Assembly (NCBI GenBank): GCA_013823135.1
Contig: PNLP01000013.1
Span: forward strand, 85,869-149,868
Length of the DNA stretch: 64,000 nucleotides
DNA from: Planctomycetaceae bacterium
GTDB lineage: Bacteria; Planctomycetota; Planctomycetia; Gemmatales; Gemmataceae
Reading direction: 5' to 3'
This document shows, piece by piece, positions 9,164 through 16,542 of the stretch. Positions within the stretch are counted from its first letter, which is position 1; each line of letters starts with the position of its first letter. Under the pieces are notes generated by a model that saw only the letters and a program-made list of their open reading frames with translations, did not search any database and was not told the DNA's origin. A program made the translations under genes and the position numbers.

Positions 9164-9385
9164 TTCACCCCAAAGGAGTGGGACAACATAGCCCGGGGCA
9201 AGCCGGAGGCGCCGCCCCGGGATCGCGAATGATGAACACCCGCACCCTGAAAGGGTGCGACAAGGGCACGTCGCAACTATTGTCGCACCCTTTCAGGGTG
9301 CACAACCTTTTGCGATTTCGACCCAGGGCGGCGACAGCTTCGCTGTCTTGCCCTGGGCTATATTGTCCCACCCCTTCGGGGTGAA
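9164..9385. repeat. Palindrome nested within a palindrome
   Basis: Outer arms of 36 nt (9164-9199 and 9350-9385, about 4 mismatches) share TTCACCCC..GTGGGACAA.ATAGCCC. Between them lies a separate inverted repeat, GCACCCTGAAAGGGTGCGAC (from 9242) against its complement ending at 9303. The inner module recurs at 54996-55097. This fills the gap between two minus-strand genes; no gene is seen in it. Confidence 0.85.
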
Positions 9386-9397
9386 GAACAACGTGAA

Positions 9398-9422
9398 CCT
9401 CGCTTGGCGCTCGGGCTCGGAC
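9398..9422. repeat. Single arm of the GTCCGAGCCCGAGCGCCA palindrome
   Basis: The 25 bases carry CGCTTGGCGCTCGGGCTCGG, identical to one arm of the complete palindrome at 16413-16476 and close to the one inside the ABC permease gene at 60210-60256. Its partner arm is not present here, so it is a half-copy. Confidence 0.75.
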
Positions 9423-9440
9423 CACACCGCCCACGTCTCG

Positions 9441-9986
9441 TCACATCCATTCGATCAGCGATTGGGTCTTGATCAGCGCGAACTCGTCGGGAAATGTGTG
9501 AAAGGCCGTCACGTTCAGCCCGGAGGGGATTGCGGTCGCGATCACCACGCCCAACGGCGATAACCCCAGGCGGTTCTCCGTCTTACAGTGGAACGCCAAC
9601 CCTTTGCGCGCCCCTTCGAGTGCGAGTTCTTCGTGGACGTGCGCGAACTGTTCCGGCTGCAATACTTCCAGTTGCGAACTCACCTGATACCGAACGCCCC
9701 CAGCGAAGGTACACCGCCCCGTGCGGCTCCCCTGAAATGGATGTGCCAGGCGTCGGCCGGTTTCCGGCAACTCCATGTCAGCCGTGGCGGTCACTTCCTC
9801 GATGTGAACGCGGCCGTCGGTCCAGCCCAGTGCGTGCCCGGCTTGCGTCAGCCAGACGGTCAGCGTGTACCCGTCCCGCTTCACCGTGCGGCAAAGGAGT
9901 ACGTCGAACAGTTCCGGGTGCAACGGTCGGTCGTAGAGCCGAAACACCAGTTCCGCCACTTTCGGCCGGACGTACGGCAAAGGCAT
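9441..9986 (-). CDS. Uncharacterised protein, DUF2617-like
   Basis: A 181-residue cytoplasmic protein starting MPLPYVRPKVAELVFRLYDRPLHPELFD. The N-terminal RPKV-ELVF-LY-R-LHPELF pattern and the C-terminal VTAFHTFPDEFALIKTQSLIE resemble the DUF2617 family as I remember it from planctomycetes and actinobacteria. The assignment is from memory of sequence pattern only. No catalytic motif or signal peptide is visible. It is transcribed in the same direction as the Cys-rich gene upstream, which has its own terminator in between. Confidence 0.75.
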   Translation of the reverse strand: MPLPYVRPKVAELVFRLYDRPLHPELFDVLLCRTVKRDGYTLTVWLTQAGHALGWTDGRVHIEEVTATADMELPETGRRLAHPFQGSRTGRCTFAGGVRYQVSSQLEVLQPEQFAHVHEELALEGARKGLAFHCKTENRLGLSPLGVVIATAIPSGLNVTAFHTFPDEFALIKTQSLIEWM

Positions 9987-10061
9987 CCACTGTCCTCGGG
10001 ATGGCGTCCTACGGGAAAGGCCTGGGTAAGCTCAATTCTACACCCGGTGGGTAAACGAAAA

Positions 10062-10086
10062 AACGGGAGCCGATTTGGCTCCCGTT
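10062..10086 (-). terminator. Rho-independent terminator of the Cys/Gly-rich gene
   Basis: A 10-bp stem AACGGGAGCC/GGCTCCCGTT with a 5-nt loop is followed, on the minus strand, by a T-run (TTTTTTCG). It lies about 30 bases past the stop of the minus-strand gene at 10117-10626. Confidence 0.85.
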
Positions 10087-10116
10087 CCATTCTGAACTGA
10101 GTTCAGAATCGCCTAC

Positions 10117-10626
10117 TTACTCTTTTTCTTTCTTGGTCACCGGGGGCATCGTCGCTGGGACGGTAGCTGGCGGAACCACGACTGCCGGGGTGGCGCAGGT
10201 CGTGCAAGCAGGAGCAGGTGCTTCGCACTTGTCCTTCTTGTGGCAGAGGCGAGCGAACAGCCCCTTCTTCTTGGCTGGTTCGCAAGCCGGAGCCGCGCAC
10301 GGGTCGCAGGCTGGGGCACAAGGAGCAGCGACAGGAGCTGGGGCCGGAGCCGCAACTACCACGCCGGTGCAGCCAGCAGGAACGCCGGTGCAGCCAGCGC
10401 CGGTGCAGCCAGCGCCGGTGCAACCCGTGCAGCCGCCCTTGTCCTTGTTACGCAGACCGAGGAAACCGCCGCCGCCACAGCCGCCACGGAAGTGGTGCTT
10501 GGCGCCGTCGCAGCCAGACGAAACCGCCACTTCGCCCGTGCAACCGCTGCAACCACCACCACGCTTGCCGAAGCTCGCCGTGTCACCAGAACCAGTGATG
10601 GCAACCATCAACACCATCCCGTACAT
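10117..10626 (-). CDS. Cys/Gly-rich low-complexity protein with GCTG repeats
   Basis: A 169-residue protein from the ATG at 10626, chosen because GGAGGAG lies 6 bases upstream. After a short hydrophobic start (MYGMVLMVAITG) it has GGGCSGCTG, a run of GCTGCTGAGCTGAGCTG and then PAPAPVAAPCAPACDPCAAPACEPA, with a basic KKKGLFARLCHKKDK segment and a Pro/Thr/Val tail ending KKEKE. Some 20 cysteines suggest heavy disulfide cross-linking or metal binding. Planctomycete envelopes are reported to be cysteine-rich, which makes a wall or surface role attractive but unproven. Export is uncertain because the N-terminus is short. Confidence 0.75.
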   Translation of the reverse strand: MYGMVLMVAITGSGDTASFGKRGGGCSGCTGEVAVSSGCDGAKHHFRGGCGGGGFLGLRNKDKGGCTGCTGAGCTGAGCTGVPAGCTGVVVAAPAPAPVAAPCAPACDPCAAPACEPAKKKGLFARLCHKKDKCEAPAPACTTCATPAVVVPPATVPATMPPVTKKEKE

Positions 10627-10998
10627 CGTGTGCTCCTCCAGGTGTGCGGGACCGCCCAACTCGTGGTGGGGCAGACCCAAAAATCCGACGTTTGAGCCGA
10701 GTAAATCTCAGCCGTGACTCACGAAGTCGATGGTAAGTAGCGGGGTCTAGTCCGTCAACGGTAAACTGGGCAAATTGGCGTGCCAGGAGAATTTGCGGCG
10801 GTGGTTTTGTTCTGAAGAATCCGATAAGGAGGATCGGTGGACCTTATTCCGGACTTGCGTATCCTGATTTTCGTACGGCCTCCGGGTGTCCGAAGCCAAC
10901 ACCTGAGGGTCGATTACGGTTATGCCTCATACCAGATCGGACCGATCCGATAATCTGACCGGAAAGTTCGCCTCAATCACGCACCCCGAGACGCCGTC
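10627..10998. other. Divergent intergenic region, no gene seen
   Basis: This separates the divergently transcribed Cys-rich gene and the HTTM-partner gene and should contain both promoters. The only structure noticed is the short palindrome GATCGGACCGATC at about 10936. No coding frame or RNA gene was recognised. Confidence 0.6.
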
Positions 10999-12294
10999 AT
11001 GGACCGTGACGCCTCTGCCCCTCCCCTCAAGCCTGCCGATGCCGTTCCCCCCTACCCTCCGGACTTTGTCCGGAAGGTGGGATTAGTCGGCGTCGGTTTG
11101 AACGCTGCCGCGGCCGTTTTGGCCGTGGTCGCCTCAATGTCAGCACCTCCGCCAGCATTCCTGACGCCCGTGCAGGTGGTGCTGGTCTTTCTGGGTGTCG
11201 TCACCGCAGGGTCGGCCCTTTCCATGCGAGCCGATTTGTGGTGGGTGTGGGGGCTTTTTGGCGTGGCCTCCCTGCTGGGTTCGGTTGGGTTGCCCACAAG
11301 CTGGGATTCGTTTCAGACCGTGCTGATTGTCGCGGCCACGATCGGCGCGGTCGGCGCGGTTTTCTGTCTGAGTTCGCCAGGCTGGCGGTTAGCCATCATG
11401 ACGGTCTGCGTGATGTTCCACTTCAGCGGAATCTTCGCGGCCACGACTTCGCCGCCACCGCAGCCCTGGATCGTCGAGCAGGCCTGGACGCGGGCGTATA
11501 ACCCGTATCTGAACTTCATTTATATGCGGAACGCGTACCACTTCTACTCGCCGGACCCCGGTCCCGCGAGCATTTTGGTGGGGTTCCTGAAGACCGAAAA
11601 GGGGACCGACGCAAACGGGAACAAGCAGTACGAGACGCGATGGGTTGTGATGCCCACCCGCCCCGCGGACCTCAAGGATCCCTTGGGTCTGGGCTACTTC
11701 CGCCGACTCTCGCTCACCGAACAGGTCGCACGCCCCGGGAACGGCCTGGCCGACCAGTCGGAGCGTGCGGAGATCGTCGCCCGGCGCACCGGCGTGGCCA
11801 GCGCGATCCCGTTCCACCCGGTCTTCAGCCCGGAAACGCAGTACCGCCTCCCGGAATCGAGCGTGATCCGCTACGTTCTGCCGTCGTACGCGTCGCACAT
11901 CATTCTCGAAGAGACGCCCGACAAGGAGACGGCCGCGAAAACGACCGTGAAGGTCTATCGCCTGGAACACGCAACCACCCCGGTGGAACAGTTCCGGCTG
12001 AAGTTGCCCGACGGCACGTACCCGAACCCGTACCACCCCGGTACCTTCCGCCCCTACTTCCTGGGCGAGTTCGACGCTCACGGGAACCTGCTCAACCCCC
12101 AGGACCCATTGCTCTACTGGATGCTGCCGGTTCTGCCACAGCAGGTTCCAGTGGGCTCAACCGAAGGCAAGGGGAAGGGTTACTTCGACTACCTCTCGGT
12201 TCACGCTCTGGAGTCGAGCCGCGACGAGGTGTTCAACGCGGACGAGGACGCCGGGCAGGTGTTCCCGTGGAAGAAGCTGAGCAACCGCAAGTGA
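10999..12294 (+). CDS. Membrane protein partner of the HTTM protein
   Basis: A 431-residue protein with about four N-terminal membrane helices (residues ~25-150: VGLVGVGLNAAAAVLAVVASM, VQVVLVFLGVVTAGSAL, WWVWGLFGVASLLG, VLIVAATIGAVGAVFCL and possibly one more) followed by a long soluble domain. The segment YLNFIYMRNAYHFYSPDPGPASILVGFL marks the transition and is typical of planctomycete proteins encoded beside HTTM (vitamin K-dependent carboxylase-like) genes. The HTTM gene follows 118 bases downstream on the same strand, so a membrane complex is likely. No catalytic residues can be named. Confidence 0.8.
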   Translation: MDRDASAPPLKPADAVPPYPPDFVRKVGLVGVGLNAAAAVLAVVASMSAPPPAFLTPVQVVLVFLGVVTAGSALSMRADLWWVWGLFGVASLLGSVGLPTSWDSFQTVLIVAATIGAVGAVFCLSSPGWRLAIMTVCVMFHFSGIFAATTSPPPQPWIVEQAWTRAYNPYLNFIYMRNAYHFYSPDPGPASILVGFLKTEKGTDANGNKQYETRWVVMPTRPADLKDPLGLGYFRRLSLTEQVARPGNGLADQSERAEIVARRTGVASAIPFHPVFSPETQYRLPESSVIRYVLPSYASHIILEETPDKETAAKTTVKVYRLEHATTPVEQFRLKLPDGTYPNPYHPGTFRPYFLGEFDAHGNLLNPQDPLLYWMLPVLPQQVPVGSTEGKGKGYFDYLSVHALESSRDEVFNADEDAGQVFPWKKLSNRK

Positions 12295-12304
12295 CGACGT
12301 GTTT

Positions 12305-12371
12305 GGCGAGCTGGGACGGCGCTGAGGAGTTGTGAGAAGACAGCTCCTTTCGCGGACACTCCCGGCTCGCC
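12305..12371. repeat. Palindrome between the HTTM module genes
   Basis: Outer arms GGCGAGCTGGGA (12305-12316) and TCCCGGCTCGCC (12360-12371) enclose an imperfect inner stem (GAGGAGTTGT.. /ACAGCTCCTTTC). The ends match the GGCGAGC-end family. It starts 10 bases after the upstream stop and may differentiate expression of the two genes. Confidence 0.8.
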
Positions 12372-12412
12372 AGGATCACACAAATACAGCCAGGCCATAC
12401 GGTTAAACCTTC

Positions 12413-14284
12413 ATGAATACGACGCAAGCTCCCGCACTCCCGAAGCAGCCATGGTGGCAGGGGTGGTCCGATTTCTGGTTCCGCCCCACGGACCCAACCA
12501 CGCTCGCATTCATCCGGATCTGCACCGGGCTTTTGGTGCTTTACATCCACCTCACCTACAGCCGCGACCTCCAGGCTTTCTTCGGGAAGTACGGCTGGTA
12601 CGCATCCTCGTTCGTGGATCGCGAGCGCCACGAGCGGCCGGAATACATCACGCCCACGAGTTGGGACGAACCGTTCTCGTGGCCGCGACTCTCGGACTTC
12701 CCGCACCGGCGAGCGGCGTTCATGGAGTTCCTCTACGCCGTGCCGGGGAACAAGAACGAGCGTGCCATATCGCTCGCGTATCTGAACCGGGCCAATGCGC
12801 TGACCGGCCCGACCGACTTCCGGCAGGCGATGCAGTACGTCCGCGACCTGCACACCAGCGACGAGGTGAAGAACGCCGTCACCGTCATCGAGGGCGGTGA
12901 GGTGAAGGACAAGACGACCAAGGAGGACATCGAACGCAAGATCCCCGAATTCTTCCGGGCACGCGACGCGGCCGAGCGGAAGAAGATCGGCGAGGAGATC
13001 AAGGCGTTCTGGCTCCTGATCCCCAAGAAGCCGACGGCCGACGGCAACCAGACCACCGGGACGTACGTCATCAACCACTTCATCGACGTGCAACCGGACA
13101 CCCGGATGGCGCTGATCAAGTACATCAACGACCTGCCGGAAGACAACGCCGAGCGCGCGAAGTGGCTCGACTACCTGAACTACTGGAACGCCGACAGGCG
13201 ACTCGCGTACCGCACGGGGCACGTCGGCTTCTCGGTCTGGTTCCACGTCACCGACCCGACCCAGATGGCGTTCATCCACGCCGGGATCATCCTGACGATC
13301 TGTCTGTTCACGATCGGCCTGTTCACGCGGGTCACGTCGGTTCTCGTCTGGATCGCGTGCGTCGGCTACATCCACCGCACCACGCAGGTTCTCTTCGGCA
13401 TGGACACGATGATGAACATCCTGCTGTTCTACCTCATGATCGGGAACAGCGGGGCGGCGCTGTCGGTGGATCGGTTGATCGCCCGCTATCGTGCGACCCG
13501 TGCGAGCTTGAAGCGTAGCGGAACCATCGACGCGAACACGCGAGCGTTCCTGGCGTGCCCGCCACCGTCGATCGGAGCCGGGTTCGCGATCCGGTTGCTC
13601 CAGGTTCACGTCTGCTTCATCTACGCGGCCGCCGGGTTCTCGAAGCTCAAGGGGGCGAGTTGGTGGAGCGGGCAGGCGTTCTGGGACGTGGCCGTGAACC
13701 CCGAGTTCACGCCGCTGAACTATCACTGGTACGAGGTTCTGCTCCGGTGGATTGCCGATTCCAAGCCGATCTACCACATCATCTGCACGGTCGGCGTGTG
13801 GTTCACCCTGGCGGTCGAAATCTCCCTGCCGTTCCTGGTGTGGACGAAACTACGGTGGTTCATCCTCTTGCTGGCGACGGCGATGCACGCGGCCATCGGC
13901 GTGATGATGGGGTTGAACCTGTTCGAGTTGCTGATGATCGTGATGTTCCTGGGCTTCATGCCGGACCGCGTGATCCGCGACCGGTTCCGCGGCGGGCTGG
14001 ACCTGCCGAAGTTCACCTTCGCGTTCAACCCGACCGCTGATACGCAGGCCCGCGCGGCAGCTCTGACTGTGGCACTCGACGTGGACAATCAGGTTTCACT
14101 CGCACCGGACAAGGCTGCGACTGGCACAGCCGTCACGGGGACTGGGGTAGCTGCGACCTCTGGCCCGGATGGCACGAAGGTGCTCTCCAAGGGGTTGCGG
14201 TTCCTGTCGGTGATCTCGTGGTTGCTGCTGATTCCAGGGGTGAAAGGCCTGCTCACCCGCCGGTTGTTCCCGGCCGCGAAGTAA
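12413..14284 (+). CDS. HTTM domain protein (vitamin K-dependent carboxylase-like)
   Basis: A 623-residue multi-pass membrane protein. FWFRPTDPTTLAFIRICTGLLVLYIHLTY opens the HTTM region, and later helices include GIILTICLFTIGLFTRVTSVLVWIACVGYIHRTTQVLFGMDTMMN and LQVHVCFIYAAAGFSKLKGASWWSGQAFWDV, both typical of the family. A soluble insert of about 150 residues (residues ~115-250) rich in charged residues separates the first helix from the rest. Vertebrate relatives carboxylate glutamate with vitamin K; whether bacterial members do so is unknown. It forms a pair with the preceding gene. Confidence 0.87.
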   Translation: MNTTQAPALPKQPWWQGWSDFWFRPTDPTTLAFIRICTGLLVLYIHLTYSRDLQAFFGKYGWYASSFVDRERHERPEYITPTSWDEPFSWPRLSDFPHRRAAFMEFLYAVPGNKNERAISLAYLNRANALTGPTDFRQAMQYVRDLHTSDEVKNAVTVIEGGEVKDKTTKEDIERKIPEFFRARDAAERKKIGEEIKAFWLLIPKKPTADGNQTTGTYVINHFIDVQPDTRMALIKYINDLPEDNAERAKWLDYLNYWNADRRLAYRTGHVGFSVWFHVTDPTQMAFIHAGIILTICLFTIGLFTRVTSVLVWIACVGYIHRTTQVLFGMDTMMNILLFYLMIGNSGAALSVDRLIARYRATRASLKRSGTIDANTRAFLACPPPSIGAGFAIRLLQVHVCFIYAAAGFSKLKGASWWSGQAFWDVAVNPEFTPLNYHWYEVLLRWIADSKPIYHIICTVGVWFTLAVEISLPFLVWTKLRWFILLLATAMHAAIGVMMGLNLFELLMIVMFLGFMPDRVIRDRFRGGLDLPKFTFAFNPTADTQARAAALTVALDVDNQVSLAPDKAATGTAVTGTGVAATSGPDGTKVLSKGLRFLSVISWLLLIPGVKGLLTRRLFPAAK

Positions 14285-14286
14285 TG

Positions 14287-14351
14287 GTTTGGCGTCCGCC
14301 CCGATGGGGCGGCGTTGCGATTGCGCCGCCCCATCGGGGCGGACGCTAAAC
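14287..14351. repeat. GTTTGGCG...CGCTAAAC palindrome after the HTTM gene
   Basis: Perfect 23-bp arms at 14292-14314 and 14324-14346 (GCGTCCGCCCCGATGGGGCG...) are extended by GTTT and AAAC at the ends. The gene stop is at 14284. Its last bases abut the target duplication of the transposon copy that follows. Confidence 0.9.
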
Positions 14352-14756
14352 ACCGGGGGGTGTGCCACTGGTTTCCGGGGTGTGCTTGGCGGTTTCGTCA
14401 GGGTCGTTTAGTTCTCGGGATAGTAGGTCACTCGCTCCGCGAGTGACACCAACCACCTCGTCGAAACGCTGGGGTGCGACTCGCGGAGCGAGTCGCCTAC
14501 TTTCTCCAAGCCCAAGAATTAATCGGCCCTGGCGGTTTCGTGTGGCATGAATTGCAATGGCGGTCGCAAACGATTGGGATGTCGTGTGATGCGGCGAATG
14601 CGCTAATTCTGATATTCTTTCTTCCAGACAGGTCAACGCTTCCAGAGCGGTTCCACGGACGGGTGGGCATATTGCCTGGAATCGATGAGAAGCACACATC
14701 CGCTTGCATAACAGCAAACGTCGTCTCCGGAAACCAGTGGCACACCCAACACCGGG
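14349..14756. mobile_element. ~247-bp miniature transposon, copy 1, with 9-bp target duplication
   Basis: The element runs 14358-14747, with 21-bp terminal inverted repeats starting GGGTGTGCCACTGGTTTCCG that are identical at both ends. The flanks carry a perfect 9-bp direct duplication, AACACCGGG, at 14349-14357 and 14748-14756. Without the insertion at 14399-14541 it is 247 bp. It is about 94% identical by eye to copy 2 at 28152-28399. It has no convincing coding capacity, so it must have been moved by a transposase encoded elsewhere. It ends 86 bases before the next gene's ATG. Confidence 0.9.
14389..14541. mobile_element. 133-bp miniature element nested in copy 1, with 10-bp duplication
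   Basis: The insert covers 14399-14531 and is absent from the otherwise collinear copy at 28152-28399. The 10-mer GCGGTTTCGT is duplicated exactly at 14389-14398 and 14532-14541, whereas copy 2 has it once. Ends are imperfect inverted repeats, CAGGGTCGTTTAGTTCTCGG against CAGGGCCGATTAATTCTTGG. Subterminal inverted blocks, GTAGGTCACTCGCTCCGCGA and the complement of GACTCGCGGAGCGAGTCGCC, lie inside. It is non-coding. Confidence 0.9.
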
Positions 14757-14841
14757 TCCAACACTTCTTTCATTCAAGCCCGCTGCTTACCCTGGTCGAT
14801 TACTTCCGATGGAGGGCTGTTCCATCCGCGGGAGGGCGACA

Positions 14842-16398
14842 ATGCGACGCAAACACGCCCTGGTTTTCGCCGGGTGCATCGCGCTGTGCGTCGCGATTGC
14901 GCCCCAGGCTCAGACGCAGGACGGCGACCTCCAGGCATATTACTGGCCGCACCGCACCGTCGGCATTCCCGTCGATGTCGAGCGGATCGGCAAGTTGCCC
15001 AACAAGCCGTCTGCCCTTCAGCTTTACTACTCGGTGAACCGCTCCGCGTTCCAGAAGGGGCCGAAGCTCCCGCCGGACAGCATGCAACAGCTCGACGGCG
15101 GCAAACGCGGCTTCCTGTTCACGGCCGAGAAAGACGGCGACTACGAGTTCACCGTGCAGTTCGTGTACCCCGACGGCAGCACCAGCCCGCGGGCCGACGA
15201 ACTCAGCCCGCAGCAGCGAATCGTGATCGACGCGACTCCGCCCGCCGTTCGCGTTCAGCCGTCGAACAACGGCGTCGAGTGGCGCACAACCGACGACAAC
15301 CTCGAACCGACTGGCGTCAGCCTTCAGTGCAAGTGGCCGACGAGCCCGGAGTGGACGACCGTTTCCGAACGGACGTTCCGTGGGAACGACAGCTACGCCT
15401 GGAAACTCCCGCCCGGCAAGGTGCTCGAAGTGCGGGTTCTGGCTCGCGACCGCGCCGGGAACGAGGGCGTTTCACCCGTCGTGCGGATTCCCCAGGACGG
15501 CGCAACCGGCGTAGGTTTCCCCAAGGGACCGGCCGCCGACTGGCCGACGACCAACCCGAACCTGCCCGCCCCGCGAATCGACTACGTGAACACGCTGAAA
15601 TTCGACGTGGATTACGGCATTCAGCGAATGGGCCGCTCGGGCATCCAGGCCGCGCACCTGTTCGTGCTCAAGAGCCAGGGAACGTGGGAACTGGTGAAAC
15701 GATTCCCGGTGCGGCTCATGCCCGGCGACAAGGAGCAATCGCTGTCCCTTCCGTACGAGGCGAAGGAAGAGGGAACGTACGGCTTCTTCGTGCTCCCCGA
15801 AAGCGGAGCCGGGAAAAAGGCCGACGACCCCCGAAAGGACGACTCGCCGATGGTGTACGTCGTCGTGGACACCACGCCACCTTACGTGCAGATCAACGGC
15901 GTGCAGGTGAAGAAGGGTGGCGCACGCGGGCCGATGGTGGAGATCACCTGGAAGGCCGCCGACCCAAACCTGATGCCGCAACCGATCAGCCTGGAGTGGT
16001 CGCTCGACGCGAAGGCCGCAAAGTGGAACGAGATCAAGTATCGGCTCGACAACAACCTGTCGCGCGACTCGGGTCGGTACGCGTGGGAAGTGCCCGACGA
16101 GAACCTTTGGAAGTTCTACATCCGGATTCGCGCCGTCGATAAGGCATCGAACACCGGCGAGCACATCTGGGGCACACGCGACCCGGAAGGCAAGAACCAG
16201 CCGGCCGAGGTGATTGTGGACCTCGACACGCCTTCGGCGACGATCAACAAGGTTCGCGGGGGCAACACACCGAACAGCCCGAGCCCACCCAGTGGTGGCG
16301 GTGTGAGCCTGCCAGGGGGTTCCGACAGCCAGCCGAAGATTCCGGCAACCGACCTGCCGAAGCTTCCCAGCGGCCCGAAGTTGCCCGAACTGCCGTGA
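14842..16398 (+). CDS. Secreted modular protein with Ig/FN3-like repeats
   Basis: A 518-residue protein starting at ATG 14842 with GGGAGG upstream; an in-frame extension would run back into the transposon. The signal peptide is MRRKHALVFAGCIALCVAIAPQAQTQ. It has at least three related beta-sandwich-like segments, each with a pattern such as WRTTDDNLEPTGVSLQCKW...YAWKLP...VRVLARDRAGNEG (residues ~140-215) and ITWKAADPNLMPQPISLEWS...YAWEVP...IRIRAVDKASNTGEH (residues ~365-445). The C-terminus is a Pro/Ser/Gly linker ending in KLPELP. No catalytic motif is visible; a surface or periplasmic structural role is plausible. Confidence 0.8.
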   Translation: MRRKHALVFAGCIALCVAIAPQAQTQDGDLQAYYWPHRTVGIPVDVERIGKLPNKPSALQLYYSVNRSAFQKGPKLPPDSMQQLDGGKRGFLFTAEKDGDYEFTVQFVYPDGSTSPRADELSPQQRIVIDATPPAVRVQPSNNGVEWRTTDDNLEPTGVSLQCKWPTSPEWTTVSERTFRGNDSYAWKLPPGKVLEVRVLARDRAGNEGVSPVVRIPQDGATGVGFPKGPAADWPTTNPNLPAPRIDYVNTLKFDVDYGIQRMGRSGIQAAHLFVLKSQGTWELVKRFPVRLMPGDKEQSLSLPYEAKEEGTYGFFVLPESGAGKKADDPRKDDSPMVYVVVDTTPPYVQINGVQVKKGGARGPMVEITWKAADPNLMPQPISLEWSLDAKAAKWNEIKYRLDNNLSRDSGRYAWEVPDENLWKFYIRIRAVDKASNTGEHIWGTRDPEGKNQPAEVIVDLDTPSATINKVRGGNTPNSPSPPSGGGVSLPGGSDSQPKIPATDLPKLPSGPKLPELP

Positions 16399-16412
16399 TG
16401 ACAGGGTTATTG

Positions 16413-16476
16413 GTCCGAGCCCGAGCGCCAAGCGAGGATTAAACGTCTCATCCTCGCTTGGCGCTCGGGCTCGGAC
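16413..16476. repeat. 27-bp-arm palindrome, GTCCGAGCCCGAGCGCC family
   Basis: Perfect 27-bp arms at 16413-16439 and 16450-16476 with a 10-nt loop, starting 15 bases after the preceding stop. The same arm sequence appears singly at 9398-9422 and as a slightly degenerate palindrome inside the ABC permease gene at 60210-60256. Confidence 0.92.
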
Positions 16477-16542
16477 GAAAAACGGCTTCGCCATTTCCAA
16501 CTCGTGTCGGGTATCATCTCGGAATCCCCGAGAGAACCACCC

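Noticed and set aside
12233..13777. Minus-strand open frame of 514 codons opposite the HTTM gene
   Set aside because: Antisense artefact; the plus strand has membrane helices and conserved HTTM motifs.
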